Notes under the pieces: generated by a model
Database searches by the model: none
Seen by the model: only the letters and a program-made list of their open reading frames with translations
What the model was told of the DNA's origin: nothing
Source: Prevotellaceae bacterium MN60
GTDB taxonomy: Bacteria; Bacteroidota; Bacteroidia; Bacteroidales; Bacteroidaceae
Assembly: GCA_900199555.1 (NCBI GenBank)
Contig: FZQZ01000002.1
Location: 186,001 to 250,000, forward strand
Length of the DNA stretch: 64,000 nucleotides
Direction: 5' to 3'
Part shown: positions 17,938 to 26,106 of the stretch, in pieces
How the letters are laid out: the number at the start of each line of letters is the position of its first letter
Numbering within the stretch: the stretch's first letter is position 1
Translations under genes and position numbers: made by a program

Positions 17938-19935
17938 TTATTTCTTCTTCAGCACCAGCATATCCTTGCTGCGACTAGCCAGTTGGTCAAACATCTCGCG
18001 CAGCGTCTTATACTTATTGGCTGCATAGATCACATTACCCAAACGGAACTGCACCTGAACAGACAGCTGGTCCTCGCTTGCTAGATTATATGTAATTTGT
18101 CCGCTCATGCTCTTGTCTTCGCTGGTGATTCTGGTACTCTTAGGCAGTTCTTCCAGCGCCCATCCTTCAGGCAGTTTCAGGCGCATCGTCAGGCTGAACG
18201 ACTGTCTGCAGGGAAATTCTATAGGCAGCACGCGCTCCGTCTCCAAGAATGGATTAGTGCGAATGGGGTATGCCGTAAATGGATTGATATAGATGTGGTC
18301 TGAGGCCACCTCGCCCTGCTTGCTAAACTTGACAACCTCGTTAACTGCAGGTGCAAAGCCCTTATGACCGGTTATCTCACAACTGCTAATCTCAACGCCA
18401 TATCCTTCAGCCTTCTTAGCCACGAAGGTAGCACTATCGCCAGCCTCGCGGAAAGCCTTGCGCTCACTGAGAGCAGCATTACCCGTATAGATGGTGGTCT
18501 GTTCGCCACTCAACACGCCTGTAGCCGAAATGGCACCATCTACCACTACCTGTGTTCTCGCCTCGCCCACTTTCTGCAGGTTCACCCATTGACTGGGTTT
18601 GCCTTTCTGAATCAGACGAGCCTGCTCTACGTACAGGTTGGGGTCTAGCACATTCACATAACCATCGGGAGCAGTAGCATCTACATAGAGCCATGATGCA
18701 CCATTGGGCACAGCCACGACAAAGGTGTTCAACTTGTCTAAGCTAGGATAAGTCTGTGGCAGTCTGCCATGACGGCGTGTGCTCAGCACCATCGGACAAG
18801 CCTGTACGCCCGCATCATTCAGCATATTGAGCAATATCATGTTCAGGTCGCCACTCGTACCATTGCCCTTCTTTATCACCTCTGATGCCGAGTGAGCCAT
18901 CACATCGTAGTCGCCATTCCATGCTAGCTTCTTTCGCAGCATTGTCAGCGTGGCAGCCACCTTTTCTTTTACATCCGTCATGGCGGGGATGCCAGCAGCC
19001 ATCAGCTCATCACGATACTTGCTATGTTCGCTCAGTCGTGCGCCAAAATCCGAGTGCTTAGCCAGGATGTCGTCCACCTGCTCCCATGTCTTTCTCGTCT
19101 CGCGATAGTTGCCACTACCCGTAGCATAGCTCTTCAGCTCGGCAGTCACCTTCGTCAAGTAGTCGCGCTCACTCCACACATAGTCATCCTTCTTCAGTGC
19201 AGGCAAGTTACGACCTGTGCAGAGATACACGTTCGTCTTACAAGTCGCCGCTCTTGTCATGTTGTCGCTGCTGGGCTGGAAGGTCAGACTACCCACCGAG
19301 TGAGCTGCCTCCAACTTATAGATACCGCTTGTTTCTACGTTGAACACGAAATAAGCAGGAATCTCCAGTCTGTACTGAGCGAACACCACGGGAATCTCCT
19401 CCTGTGCCTCCCAGTCAAAGATATGAAAGAACACGTTGCTATGACGAGTGAACTCATATTCAATGATGGTACCAGCCTTAGCCTGTGGTATAGCCACCTT
19501 TGCACGCATGAAGTCCTCATTGATGCGCTCCTCATGGATAGCCTCTCTTCCTATCTTCGTCTTCACCACCTTGCCATTCACCACGTTGAATGCCGTAGCC
19601 TTGAAGTCCTCGATGCTCTCTAGCATATCCTCCTTACCATTAGAGATAAATGGTATGGTAATGTTAGCAAAGTCCTTACCGTCGTCAGCAAGAATCTTGA
19701 TACGTTTCTTCACCTGATAGTCTACTGTATAGTTATACAGATCCATCTTGTAGTTAACGGTAGTCAGATGACAGAGCACAACGGCTTTAGCCTCCTTGTC
19801 GGCAGCATATTCCGTCATATTCAGTTCTACATCAGTTGGTTTGCCCCATTTCAGGTTGGGAGTAGCTATCTGTGCTGATGCTGTGTGTAGGCAAAGAGCA
19901 GCAAATAGCAGTGCGGTTAAAAGTTTCTGTTTCAT
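17938..19935 (-). CDS. DUF3857 and transglutaminase-like protein without catalytic residues
   Basis: A protein of about 665 residues with a signal peptide (MKQKLLTALLFAALCLHTASA). I placed the start at 19935 because the promoter at 19969-19976 would start transcription after the longer in-frame ATG at 19971. The order is DUF3857, transglutaminase-like core, then a C-terminal beta domain (DHIYINPF, FPCRQSFSLTMRLKLPEGW). In the core the usual cysteine position reads GTSGDLN and the histidine position reads KLNTFVVAV, so both are replaced; only VDATAPDG keeps the acid. It is probably a binding or structural protein working with the catalytic neighbour. Confidence 0.85.
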   Translation of the reverse strand: MKQKLLTALLFAALCLHTASAQIATPNLKWGKPTDVELNMTEYAADKEAKAVVLCHLTTVNYKMDLYNYTVDYQVKKRIKILADDGKDFANITIPFISNGKEDMLESIEDFKATAFNVVNGKVVKTKIGREAIHEERINEDFMRAKVAIPQAKAGTIIEYEFTRHSNVFFHIFDWEAQEEIPVVFAQYRLEIPAYFVFNVETSGIYKLEAAHSVGSLTFQPSSDNMTRAATCKTNVYLCTGRNLPALKKDDYVWSERDYLTKVTAELKSYATGSGNYRETRKTWEQVDDILAKHSDFGARLSEHSKYRDELMAAGIPAMTDVKEKVAATLTMLRKKLAWNGDYDVMAHSASEVIKKGNGTSGDLNMILLNMLNDAGVQACPMVLSTRRHGRLPQTYPSLDKLNTFVVAVPNGASWLYVDATAPDGYVNVLDPNLYVEQARLIQKGKPSQWVNLQKVGEARTQVVVDGAISATGVLSGEQTTIYTGNAALSERKAFREAGDSATFVAKKAEGYGVEISSCEITGHKGFAPAVNEVVKFSKQGEVASDHIYINPFTAYPIRTNPFLETERVLPIEFPCRQSFSLTMRLKLPEGWALEELPKSTRITSEDKSMSGQITYNLASEDQLSVQVQFRLGNVIYAANKYKTLREMFDQLASRSKDMLVLKKK

Positions 19936-19968
19936 TGTTATGTGTGTATAGGTTATATGTTTATGGTG

Positions 19969-19976
19969 CAAAGGTA
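19969..19976 (-). promoter_or_regulatory. Promoter -7 element (TACCTTTG) of the DUF3857 pair
   Basis: A TAnnTTTG match 33 nt upstream of the chosen start at 19935. Confidence 0.65.
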
Positions 19977-20034
19977 TAAATAATTTTTCATAGTTCCAAA
20001 GAAAAACGTAAATTTTCTTACTTTCAAGTCTTCA

Positions 20035-20055
20035 AGCAAAAATTTTCTGTAAGGC
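20035..20055. repeat. Dispersed 21-bp motif, copy 1
   Basis: AGCAAAAATTTTCTGTAAGG plus one base, identical to 51480-51500 at the right edge of the palindromic island. On the minus strand it lies about 70 nt after the M23 gene stop. The rest of the 19977-20126 gap is AT-rich with only a weak hairpin. Confidence 0.75.
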
Positions 20056-20126
20056 ACTTCTTGTCATAAGATTGTACCTGTATATTTTCTATACATATAG
20101 CCTAATATGGCTTACGATTCTTTGAC

Positions 20127-21293
20127 CTAAAGATGCTGGAAGCTGTAGCGTGGCCAGAGGCACTGATACCAGAGGAGGTATTTGTTGAGGAGCTGACGGC
20201 GAGGACGAGCCTTGATGCCTGGGAAACGCTCACCACGTACATGGAACGTATAGCGCGACTCGTTGCCGTAATAGTCGGTAAGGATATAGGTAAGCTCGTA
20301 GAGGCGCTCTTGGTCGAAACAGACAACGCCTTGCTCGAAATTGGTGTGTAACACGGGTAGACGGACACCGCGCTCACGGAAAGACTTCATATACCATATG
20401 TGGGTGCGACGCCAATGGTCGTAGTCGCCCCAATGATTGACCTCTGGCTGACAACTAACGGGGATGCTATCGACAACAGAGCGAAAAACCTCGCATCCAT
20501 CTACCAAGAGGCGGGTTTGACGAATGCCATAGTGGTTGTAGGTTTTCTCGCTATAGTCGTCTGCCCACAGAGCAAAGCCAACCCTGCCCCATACGGTAAA
20601 TTGACGTTGAACAGTAAATGTTGAATGTTGTACTTTGATGTCGGGTGCGCCAAAGCCGAAGGTCTGTTTAGAAAAGCCTCCATTAAACACGCCTTCGCCA
20701 TCCATGGGATAGGCCATGAAGGAGTGAGCCTGTGGAGCTACGGTATCGCTAATAACGGATGCTAGTTTGTCTAAGGGGTCGCGCATGGCCCATGTACGGG
20801 TGTCGTGGAGCTCGAGGTGGAGGTGTGGGCCCGTAGAATGACCGGTATTGCCACTAATGGCGATGAGGTCGCCAGCATGGACGGGATACTTATCGGCAGG
20901 GAAAACTATTGATAGCGTATCACCTCTACCCGTACGATGCAGGAGGGCTTCGTACTGGTCGGCAAAGCGTTTGAGGTGACAATAGACACTAGTATTACCA
21001 TCAGGATGAGCTACATAGATAGCATTGCCAAAACCGTACATATTGACGGTGAGGCGCGAGACATAGCCATCGGCAATAGAATAGATGAGCTTGCCCTCTC
21101 GGTTCTCGGTCTTCACATCAATACCTCCATGAAAATGGAATGGGCGCGGCTCACCAAAGTTGCCGGCAAGGACAATATCGTAGTCTACCGGAGAGCGATA
21201 GTCACATTGAACGTTGAACGATGAACGTTGAACATTATCATCGCCACAGGAGTAAAGAATAACAGAAATAAATAATATCCAGGAATACTTCAT
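20127..21293 (-). CDS. M23-family metallopeptidase lipoprotein
   Basis: A 388-residue LytM-type endopeptidase expected to cut peptidoglycan cross-links in the periplasm. The N-terminus MKYSWILFISVILYSC has a lipobox-like YSC, so it is probably a lipoprotein. The zinc site is complete: HFHGGIDV (about residue 54) and HLHLELHD (about 165), with GNTGHSTG in front. Residues 21-30 (NVQRSSFNVQ) and a second stretch near 223 (KVQHSTFTVQ) are translations of a 7-bp tandem repeat and look like insertions. The start lies about 130 nt after the nadC stop on the same strand. Confidence 0.9.
   Translation of the reverse strand: MKYSWILFISVILYSCGDDNVQRSSFNVQCDYRSPVDYDIVLAGNFGEPRPFHFHGGIDVKTENREGKLIYSIADGYVSRLTVNMYGFGNAIYVAHPDGNTSVYCHLKRFADQYEALLHRTGRGDTLSIVFPADKYPVHAGDLIAISGNTGHSTGPHLHLELHDTRTWAMRDPLDKLASVISDTVAPQAHSFMAYPMDGEGVFNGGFSKQTFGFGAPDIKVQHSTFTVQRQFTVWGRVGFALWADDYSEKTYNHYGIRQTRLLVDGCEVFRSVVDSIPVSCQPEVNHWGDYDHWRRTHIWYMKSFRERGVRLPVLHTNFEQGVVCFDQERLYELTYILTDYYGNESRYTFHVRGERFPGIKARPRRQLLNKYLLWYQCLWPRYSFQHL
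20599..20631. repeat. Degenerate heptanucleotide micro-array in the M23 gene
   Basis: Degenerate units related to RTTGAAC, read in frame by the peptidase gene as VQHSTFTVQ. Confidence 0.5.
21205..21232. repeat. Heptanucleotide micro-array in the M23 gene
   Basis: Four units of the form CRTTGAA (third unit CGATGAA). It is translated just after the lipobox cysteine of the M23 protein. Confidence 0.75.
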
Positions 21294-21349
21294 GTTAATG
21301 CCTAATTATCGGCGGAAAAAGCGCCGAACACAACCAGCGTTGGACATTG

Positions 21350-21370
21350 ATGAGTGGTGAAAGGTGAGTG
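21350..21370. repeat. Heptanucleotide micro-array between nadC and the M23 gene
   Basis: Three units related to GTGARTG. GGTGAGTGG (21363-21371) can pair with CCACTCACC at 21407-21415, giving a loose hairpin after nadC. Confidence 0.6.
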
Positions 21371-21423
21371 GAGAAATGCTTCTGAGCTTAGACTATTCTC
21401 CAAATACCACTCACCAAACGTAA

Positions 21424-22305
21424 TCAGCATGCTTTAAAGCTCATATCGAGACCCTTGACAGAGTGTGTAAGGGCACCAACAGAGATAAAGTCAACCCCCT
21501 GCTCGGCATAGTCGCGGATGGTATCAAAGGTGATGCCACCAGACGACTCGGTCTCATAGCGACCTGCAATGATGTCAACAGCCTTCTTGGTGTCGGCTAC
21601 AGAGAAGTTGTCGAGCATGATGCGATCTACGCCACCATGGTCGAGTACCTGCTGCAACTCGTCGAACGAGCGTACCTCAATCTCAATCTTCAGGTCTAGT
21701 CCTTTTTCCTTGAGATAGGCATGACAGCGATCGATAGCATTGACGATGCCACCAGCAAAATCTACGTGGTTATCCTTGAGCAGAATCATATCGAAGAGTC
21801 CGATGCGATGGTTGCAACCACCACCAATCTTTACAGCCTGTTTCTCGAGCATACGCATGCCAGGAGTAGTCTTACGGGTGTCAAGCACACGGGTCTTGGT
21901 GCCCTTCAGGTGCTGCACATACTTATCGGTCATGGTAGCGATACCACTCATGCGCTGCATAATGTTGAGCATCAGGCGCTCTGTTTGCAGCAGTGAGCGT
22001 GTCTTACCAGTAACAATCATAGCGATGTCGCCCTTCTTGACGCGAGTACCATCCTGCATCAGCACCTCTACCTGCATGGTGGGATCGAAACGATGGAACA
22101 CCTCTTTAGCTACCTCTACACCTGCCAAGATGCCGTCTTCCTTAATCAGCAGATGGCTCTTGCCCATCGCATCCTCAGGAATACAACACAAGGTAGTATG
22201 GTCGCCATCACCAATATCCTCTGCAAATGAGAGGTCAATCAACTTATCGACTAGTTCTTTAACGTCCATGTCGTAGTTTGGTCTGTAAAAATCAATGCTT
22301 AACAT
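21424..22305 (-). CDS. nadC: Nicotinate-nucleotide pyrophosphorylase (carboxylating)
   Basis: Converts quinolinate and PRPP to nicotinate mononucleotide in NAD synthesis. Seen are EDIGDGDHTT near residue 30, LLIKEDGILAGVEVA near 53, RVLDTRKTTPGMRMLEKQAV near 140, KIGGGCNHRIGLFDMILLKDNH near 160 and ISVGALTHSVKGLDMSFK at the end. This is a full-length enzyme of about 281-293 residues. The start may be 22305 or the internal ATG at 22269 (MDVKELVDKL), which fits the family better. It follows cstA by 12 nt and is probably co-transcribed with it. Confidence 0.95.
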   Translation of the reverse strand: MLSIDFYRPNYDMDVKELVDKLIDLSFAEDIGDGDHTTLCCIPEDAMGKSHLLIKEDGILAGVEVAKEVFHRFDPTMQVEVLMQDGTRVKKGDIAMIVTGKTRSLLQTERLMLNIMQRMSGIATMTDKYVQHLKGTKTRVLDTRKTTPGMRMLEKQAVKIGGGCNHRIGLFDMILLKDNHVDFAGGIVNAIDRCHAYLKEKGLDLKIEIEVRSFDELQQVLDHGGVDRIMLDNFSVADTKKAVDIIAGRYETESSGGITFDTIRDYAEQGVDFISVGALTHSVKGLDMSFKAC

Positions 22306-22317
22306 AAGATACTATAT

Positions 22318-23781
22318 TTATTTGTTTGTTTTATTTTCGTTACGATACCAAAGGGAGAACCACACGACTGCTATCACCAAGCATGCGGCACCAAGCGGAT
22401 AAGCAATGTCTGCAGAAAGCGCGAAGGCCTGCTTAGAAACAAAGAGGAAGGTGGTGCAGACGGTGGTCATAAAGAGTGCGGGAACAAGGGTAAACCAGAA
22501 GGGCTTCTTGTTGCGCACAAGATAGACGGTGAGCGTCCATAGGGTGAAGACGGACAGCACCTGATTGCTCCAACCGAAATACTGCCAGACGGTATTAAAG
22601 CCATCGTGATTCTCAATCTGCCACACAAGCATCAGGATAGAACTGATAAACATGGGAATACAGATATAGAGGCGCTTGCGGATGGGGCGCTGGTCGAGCT
22701 TCAGCCACTCAGAAACAACGAGGCGAGCAGAGCGGAAGGCTGTGTCACCACTGGTAATAGGAGCTGCCACAACACCCAGCATAGCTAAGACGGCACCTAC
22801 CACACCAAGCCAGTCATTGCAAACAAGATTAACCACAGCAGGTGCAGAGGTGTAGAAGCCCTTGTCGGCACCAACAATCAGCTCATAGCCTGGTGTGGGG
22901 TCGGCATAGAAGAACCATGAGGCAACAGTAGCCCAGATGAGTGCTACCATACCCTCGGTAATCATAGCACCATAGAACACGGGGCGTCCCATCTTCTCAC
23001 TCTTCAGACAGCGCGCCATCAAAGGGCTCTGAGTGGCGTGGAAACCAGAGATAGCTCCACAGGCAATGGTGATAAACAGGGCTGGGAAGATGGCATCAGT
23101 CCACTTGTCGGGTTGTGCCTCCTTACCCATATTATATAGGTGAGTCCACAACTCAGGCAGCTGCGGCATCTTGATTAGCAATACGACCATCAGAGCTGCA
23201 GCCATAAAGAGAAGCGAAAAGGCAAAGATGGGATAGAACTTACCGATAATCTTATCGATAGGCAGCATGGTGGCAATGATATAGTAGAAGAAGATAATAG
23301 CTACCCACATCATAGTTTCACCACCCATGGTATGCAGTACCTCGGCAGGCGAATAGACAAACACGGTGCCCACCATGATAAGCAGTAATACGGTGAAAAC
23401 GAGCATCACCGACTTGGTGGTCTTACCCAAATACTTACCAATAAGCTCAGGCAGACCCACGCCACCATGGCGCATAGAAAGCATACCCGATAAATAGTCG
23501 TGAACAGCACCTGCAAAGATGCATCCAAGCACAATCCAGAGATAGGCAGCAGGACCAAACTTGGCACCCATAATGGCACCAAAGATAGGACCCGTACCGG
23601 CAATGTTCAGAAACTGAATCATGAACACCTCCCAGTTGGGAAGGGCAATGTAATCTAGTCCGTCGGCTTTAGCTACAGCTGGCGTCACACGGTCATCGGG
23701 ACCGAATACCTTGGCAATGTATCGGCCATAAAAGAGATAACCCAGCAAAAGAGCCACAAGGCTCAACAAAAATGAAATCAT
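22318..23781 (-). CDS. cstA: Carbon starvation protein A family transporter
   Basis: An inner membrane protein of 487 residues with many hydrophobic segments. The start MISFLLSLVALLLGYLFYGRY at 23781 is the family N-terminus; an upstream open frame covers the promoter region and is not used. NIAGTGPIFGAIMGA (about residue 57), VFVYSPAEVL (about 155), GFHATQSPLMARCL (about 245) and SGDTAFRSARLVVSE (about 345) are CstA signatures. In other bacteria such proteins import peptides or pyruvate. The substrate here is unknown. nadC follows directly. Confidence 0.92.
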   Translation of the reverse strand: MISFLLSLVALLLGYLFYGRYIAKVFGPDDRVTPAVAKADGLDYIALPNWEVFMIQFLNIAGTGPIFGAIMGAKFGPAAYLWIVLGCIFAGAVHDYLSGMLSMRHGGVGLPELIGKYLGKTTKSVMLVFTVLLLIMVGTVFVYSPAEVLHTMGGETMMWVAIIFFYYIIATMLPIDKIIGKFYPIFAFSLLFMAAALMVVLLIKMPQLPELWTHLYNMGKEAQPDKWTDAIFPALFITIACGAISGFHATQSPLMARCLKSEKMGRPVFYGAMITEGMVALIWATVASWFFYADPTPGYELIVGADKGFYTSAPAVVNLVCNDWLGVVGAVLAMLGVVAAPITSGDTAFRSARLVVSEWLKLDQRPIRKRLYICIPMFISSILMLVWQIENHDGFNTVWQYFGWSNQVLSVFTLWTLTVYLVRNKKPFWFTLVPALFMTTVCTTFLFVSKQAFALSADIAYPLGAACLVIAVVWFSLWYRNENKTNK

Positions 23782-23811
23782 TTTTTCGGTGTTAGTTTTA
23801 TAAAACTCGTG

Positions 23812-23819
23812 CAAAGATA
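23812..23819 (-). promoter_or_regulatory. Promoter -7 element (TATCTTTG) of cstA-nadC
   Basis: A TAnnTTTG match on the minus strand, 31 nt before the cstA ATG. Confidence 0.7.
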
Positions 23820-23825
23820 CGAAAT

Positions 23826-23860
23826 AATTGAGAATTGGCAATTGATAATGGATAATTATT
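23826..23860. repeat. Heptanucleotide micro-array between divergent promoters
   Basis: Five consecutive 7-bp units (AATTGAG, AATTGGC, AATTGAT, AATGGAT, AATTATT). They fill the interval between the -7 elements of cstA and the GHL10 gene, so the -33 regions of both promoters fall inside it. Confidence 0.75.
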
Positions 23861-23862
23861 TG

Positions 23863-23870
23863 TATCTTTG
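23863..23870 (+). promoter_or_regulatory. Promoter -7 element (TATCTTTG) of the GHL10 gene
   Basis: A TAnnTTTG match ending 8 nt before the ATG at 23879, which predicts a nearly leaderless mRNA. Confidence 0.7.
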
Positions 23871-23878
23871 CAAACAAA

Positions 23879-25528
23879 ATGATAAAAAATTTGAAACGAT
23901 ATACATTATTCATACTACTTTGTTGTTGGCTCACCGTCCTCTCAGCGCAACCTAAATACGAAGTACGTGCCGTCTGGCTGACCACACTCGGTGGGCTTGA
24001 CTGGCCTAAGAACTATGCCCACGACGGTATGGGCATAGAGCGACAGAAGGAAGACCTGTGCCGCATACTAGACCAACTGAAAGCCATCAACGTGAATACG
24101 GTATTATTTCAGACTCGTGTGCGCGCCACTACGACATATCCTTCTGACTTAGAACCATGGGAAGGCAGTCTATCGGGTGTACCCGGAAAGACGCCATGTT
24201 ACGACCCACTACAGTTTGCCATCGACGAATGTCACCGTCGCGGCATGGAGATTCATGCATGGGTGGTGGCTATCCCCATAGGCAAGTGGAACACAACGGG
24301 ATGTAAATGGGTGCGAAGCAGATATCCCTCTCTGGTTAAGCGCATTGGAGAGGAAGGTTACATGAACCCTGAAGCATACGGAACAGCCAATTACATCGCC
24401 AACATCTGCGAGGAGATAACCACTCGCTACGACATTGACGGCATTCATCTGGACTATATCCGCTACCCCGAGACATGGAAGGGAAGCATGAACCACGAGA
24501 ATATTACTCGCATCGTTAGACGAGTGAACGAGCGCGTAAAGATACACAAGCCGTGGGTAAAGATGAGTTGTTCGCCAATAGGAAAATCGGGCGACCTGTC
24601 GCGCTATCGCTCTAACGGATGGAATGCCTATAGTCGTGTAAGACAGGACGCACAGGGATGGTTGCGCGAAGGACTGATGGATCAGCTCTACCCCATGATG
24701 TATTTCTCGGGCAACAACTTCTACCCCTTTGCCATCGACTGGCAGGAACAGAGCTATGGACGCATGATAATCTCAGGACTGGGCACCTATATGTTGCATC
24801 CACGCGAGCGCAACTGGCCACTAAACGAGGTGAAGCGCCAACTGAGCGTAACACGCGACTTAGGCATCGGCCACTGTCACTTCCGCACCAAGTTCTTACT
24901 GGACAATGTGAAAGGCATCTACGACCATATGCTGAAAAACGATCGTTATCCGGCACTCATTCCGCCTATGACATGGGCACAGAGTATAGCGCCAACGGCA
25001 CCCACTCAACTACAGATAGAACGCACCTCAAAGGGCGACAACCTGAGATGGAGCGGAGCAACAGATCGTAGCGACGGGCCCTACCTATTATATAATGTCT
25101 ATGCCTCAACAGAGGAGCAGGTGGACATCACAAAGGCCGAAAACCTGATAGCTACACGCTATTTCAAGCAGCAGCTAAGCATCCGTCGCCATCAGCAACA
25201 ACGCCCGTTACACTACGCCATCACGGCGATAGACCGCTATGGCAACGAGAGTGCGCCTATCTATTCGGACACCAAGAAGCCGATAGTGATGGCAGCCTCA
25301 TCAGAATTGCTGACTAATAACGGAAAACTGCTGACTGTGCCTCAGCGTAACCTCTTCGACGCAGACCTCTTGGTGGTATGCGATATGCAGGGACGCACGG
25401 TGAAGACATTCACCAATCGCCCACAGCTCAACATCAGTCAGTTACCGGAAGGTATGTACCAACTGAAGTCGCTGCACAAGAAGGGATATAGCCACAGGCT
25501 GGGAACATTCAGCATCAAAAGGAAGTAA
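23879..25528 (+). CDS. Secreted glycosyl hydrolase-like 10 (GHL10) protein
   Basis: A 549-residue exported protein. A signal peptide (MIKNLKRYTLFILLCCWLTV) ends at SAQ. The GHL10 (PF02638) TIM-barrel follows: EVRAVWLTTLGGLDWP near residue 28, NVNTVLFQTRVRA near 70, IHAWVVAIPIGKW near 122, DIDGIHLDYIRYPE near 185 and LYPMMYFSGNNFYP near 270. A fibronectin-III-like segment comes after residue 370. The C-terminus (LVVCDMQGRTVKTF) looks like a type IX sorting domain. The substrate is not known for the family. ruvC starts 6 nt after the stop. Confidence 0.9.
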   Translation: MIKNLKRYTLFILLCCWLTVLSAQPKYEVRAVWLTTLGGLDWPKNYAHDGMGIERQKEDLCRILDQLKAINVNTVLFQTRVRATTTYPSDLEPWEGSLSGVPGKTPCYDPLQFAIDECHRRGMEIHAWVVAIPIGKWNTTGCKWVRSRYPSLVKRIGEEGYMNPEAYGTANYIANICEEITTRYDIDGIHLDYIRYPETWKGSMNHENITRIVRRVNERVKIHKPWVKMSCSPIGKSGDLSRYRSNGWNAYSRVRQDAQGWLREGLMDQLYPMMYFSGNNFYPFAIDWQEQSYGRMIISGLGTYMLHPRERNWPLNEVKRQLSVTRDLGIGHCHFRTKFLLDNVKGIYDHMLKNDRYPALIPPMTWAQSIAPTAPTQLQIERTSKGDNLRWSGATDRSDGPYLLYNVYASTEEQVDITKAENLIATRYFKQQLSIRRHQQQRPLHYAITAIDRYGNESAPIYSDTKKPIVMAASSELLTNNGKLLTVPQRNLFDADLLVVCDMQGRTVKTFTNRPQLNISQLPEGMYQLKSLHKKGYSHRLGTFSIKRK

Positions 25529-25534
25529 AAAAGA

Positions 25535-26089
25535 ATGGAGAAAGTGATACTGGGCATTGACCCTGGAACAAATATCATGGGATATGGCGTCATCAAGGTG
25601 AAAGACAATAAGGCCGAGATGGTGACTATGGGTGTTATCGACCTGCGTAAGTTTGGCGATGGCTACCTGAAGTTGGGACATATCTATGAGCGCGTGACAG
25701 GTATCATCGAGAGCTTTCTGCCCGACGAGATGGCTATCGAGGCGCCCTTCCTCAACAAGAACGTACAGACCACGCTGAAACTGGGACGCGCACAGGGTAC
25801 AGCCATCGCAGCAGCTATCCAACGAGGAGTGCCTGTACATGAGTATGCGCCCATGAAAATCAAGATGGCGATAACGGGTAATGGTGCTGCATCGAAAGAG
25901 CAGGTGGCTGGTATGCTGCAACGTATGCTAAACTTCGACAAGGATGCCCTATCCAAGTTTATGGATGCTACCGACGCGCTGGGTGCTGCCTACTGCCATT
26001 TCATGCAGATGAATCGCCCTGAGTCGCAGGCTCACTACAAGGGCTGGAAAGACTTTATCACCAAGAATAAAGAAAGAGTAAAGAAATAA
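25535..26089 (+). CDS. ruvC: Crossover junction endodeoxyribonuclease RuvC
   Basis: Resolves Holliday junctions together with RuvAB. The 184-residue protein shows the first catalytic Asp in LGIDPGTNIMGYG, Glu in MAIEAPFLNKNVQT (about residue 70), and the C-terminal acids in FMDATDALGAAYCH (about 145). The length is normal with a small basic C-terminal tail. It starts 6 nt after the GHL10 gene and is followed by the tandem ABC ATPase gene. Confidence 0.96.
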   Translation: MEKVILGIDPGTNIMGYGVIKVKDNKAEMVTMGVIDLRKFGDGYLKLGHIYERVTGIIESFLPDEMAIEAPFLNKNVQTTLKLGRAQGTAIAAAIQRGVPVHEYAPMKIKMAITGNGAASKEQVAGMLQRMLNFDKDALSKFMDATDALGAAYCHFMQMNRPESQAHYKGWKDFITKNKERVKK

Positions 26090-26090
26090 A

Positions 26091-26104
26091 CGTCAAACGT
26101 CAAA
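26091..26104. repeat. Two heptanucleotide units before the ABC ATPase gene
   Basis: CGTCAAA twice, in the 17-nt gap between ruvC and the next ATG. Confidence 0.5.
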
Positions 26105-26106
26105 AC

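Noticed and set aside
21363-21415. Terminator after nadC
   Set aside because: The GGTGAGTGG inverted repeat has a long loop and no T tract; better explained by the 7-bp repeat array.
23782-23985. Longer N-terminus for cstA
   Set aside because: It would cover both divergent promoters and has no transporter-like sequence.
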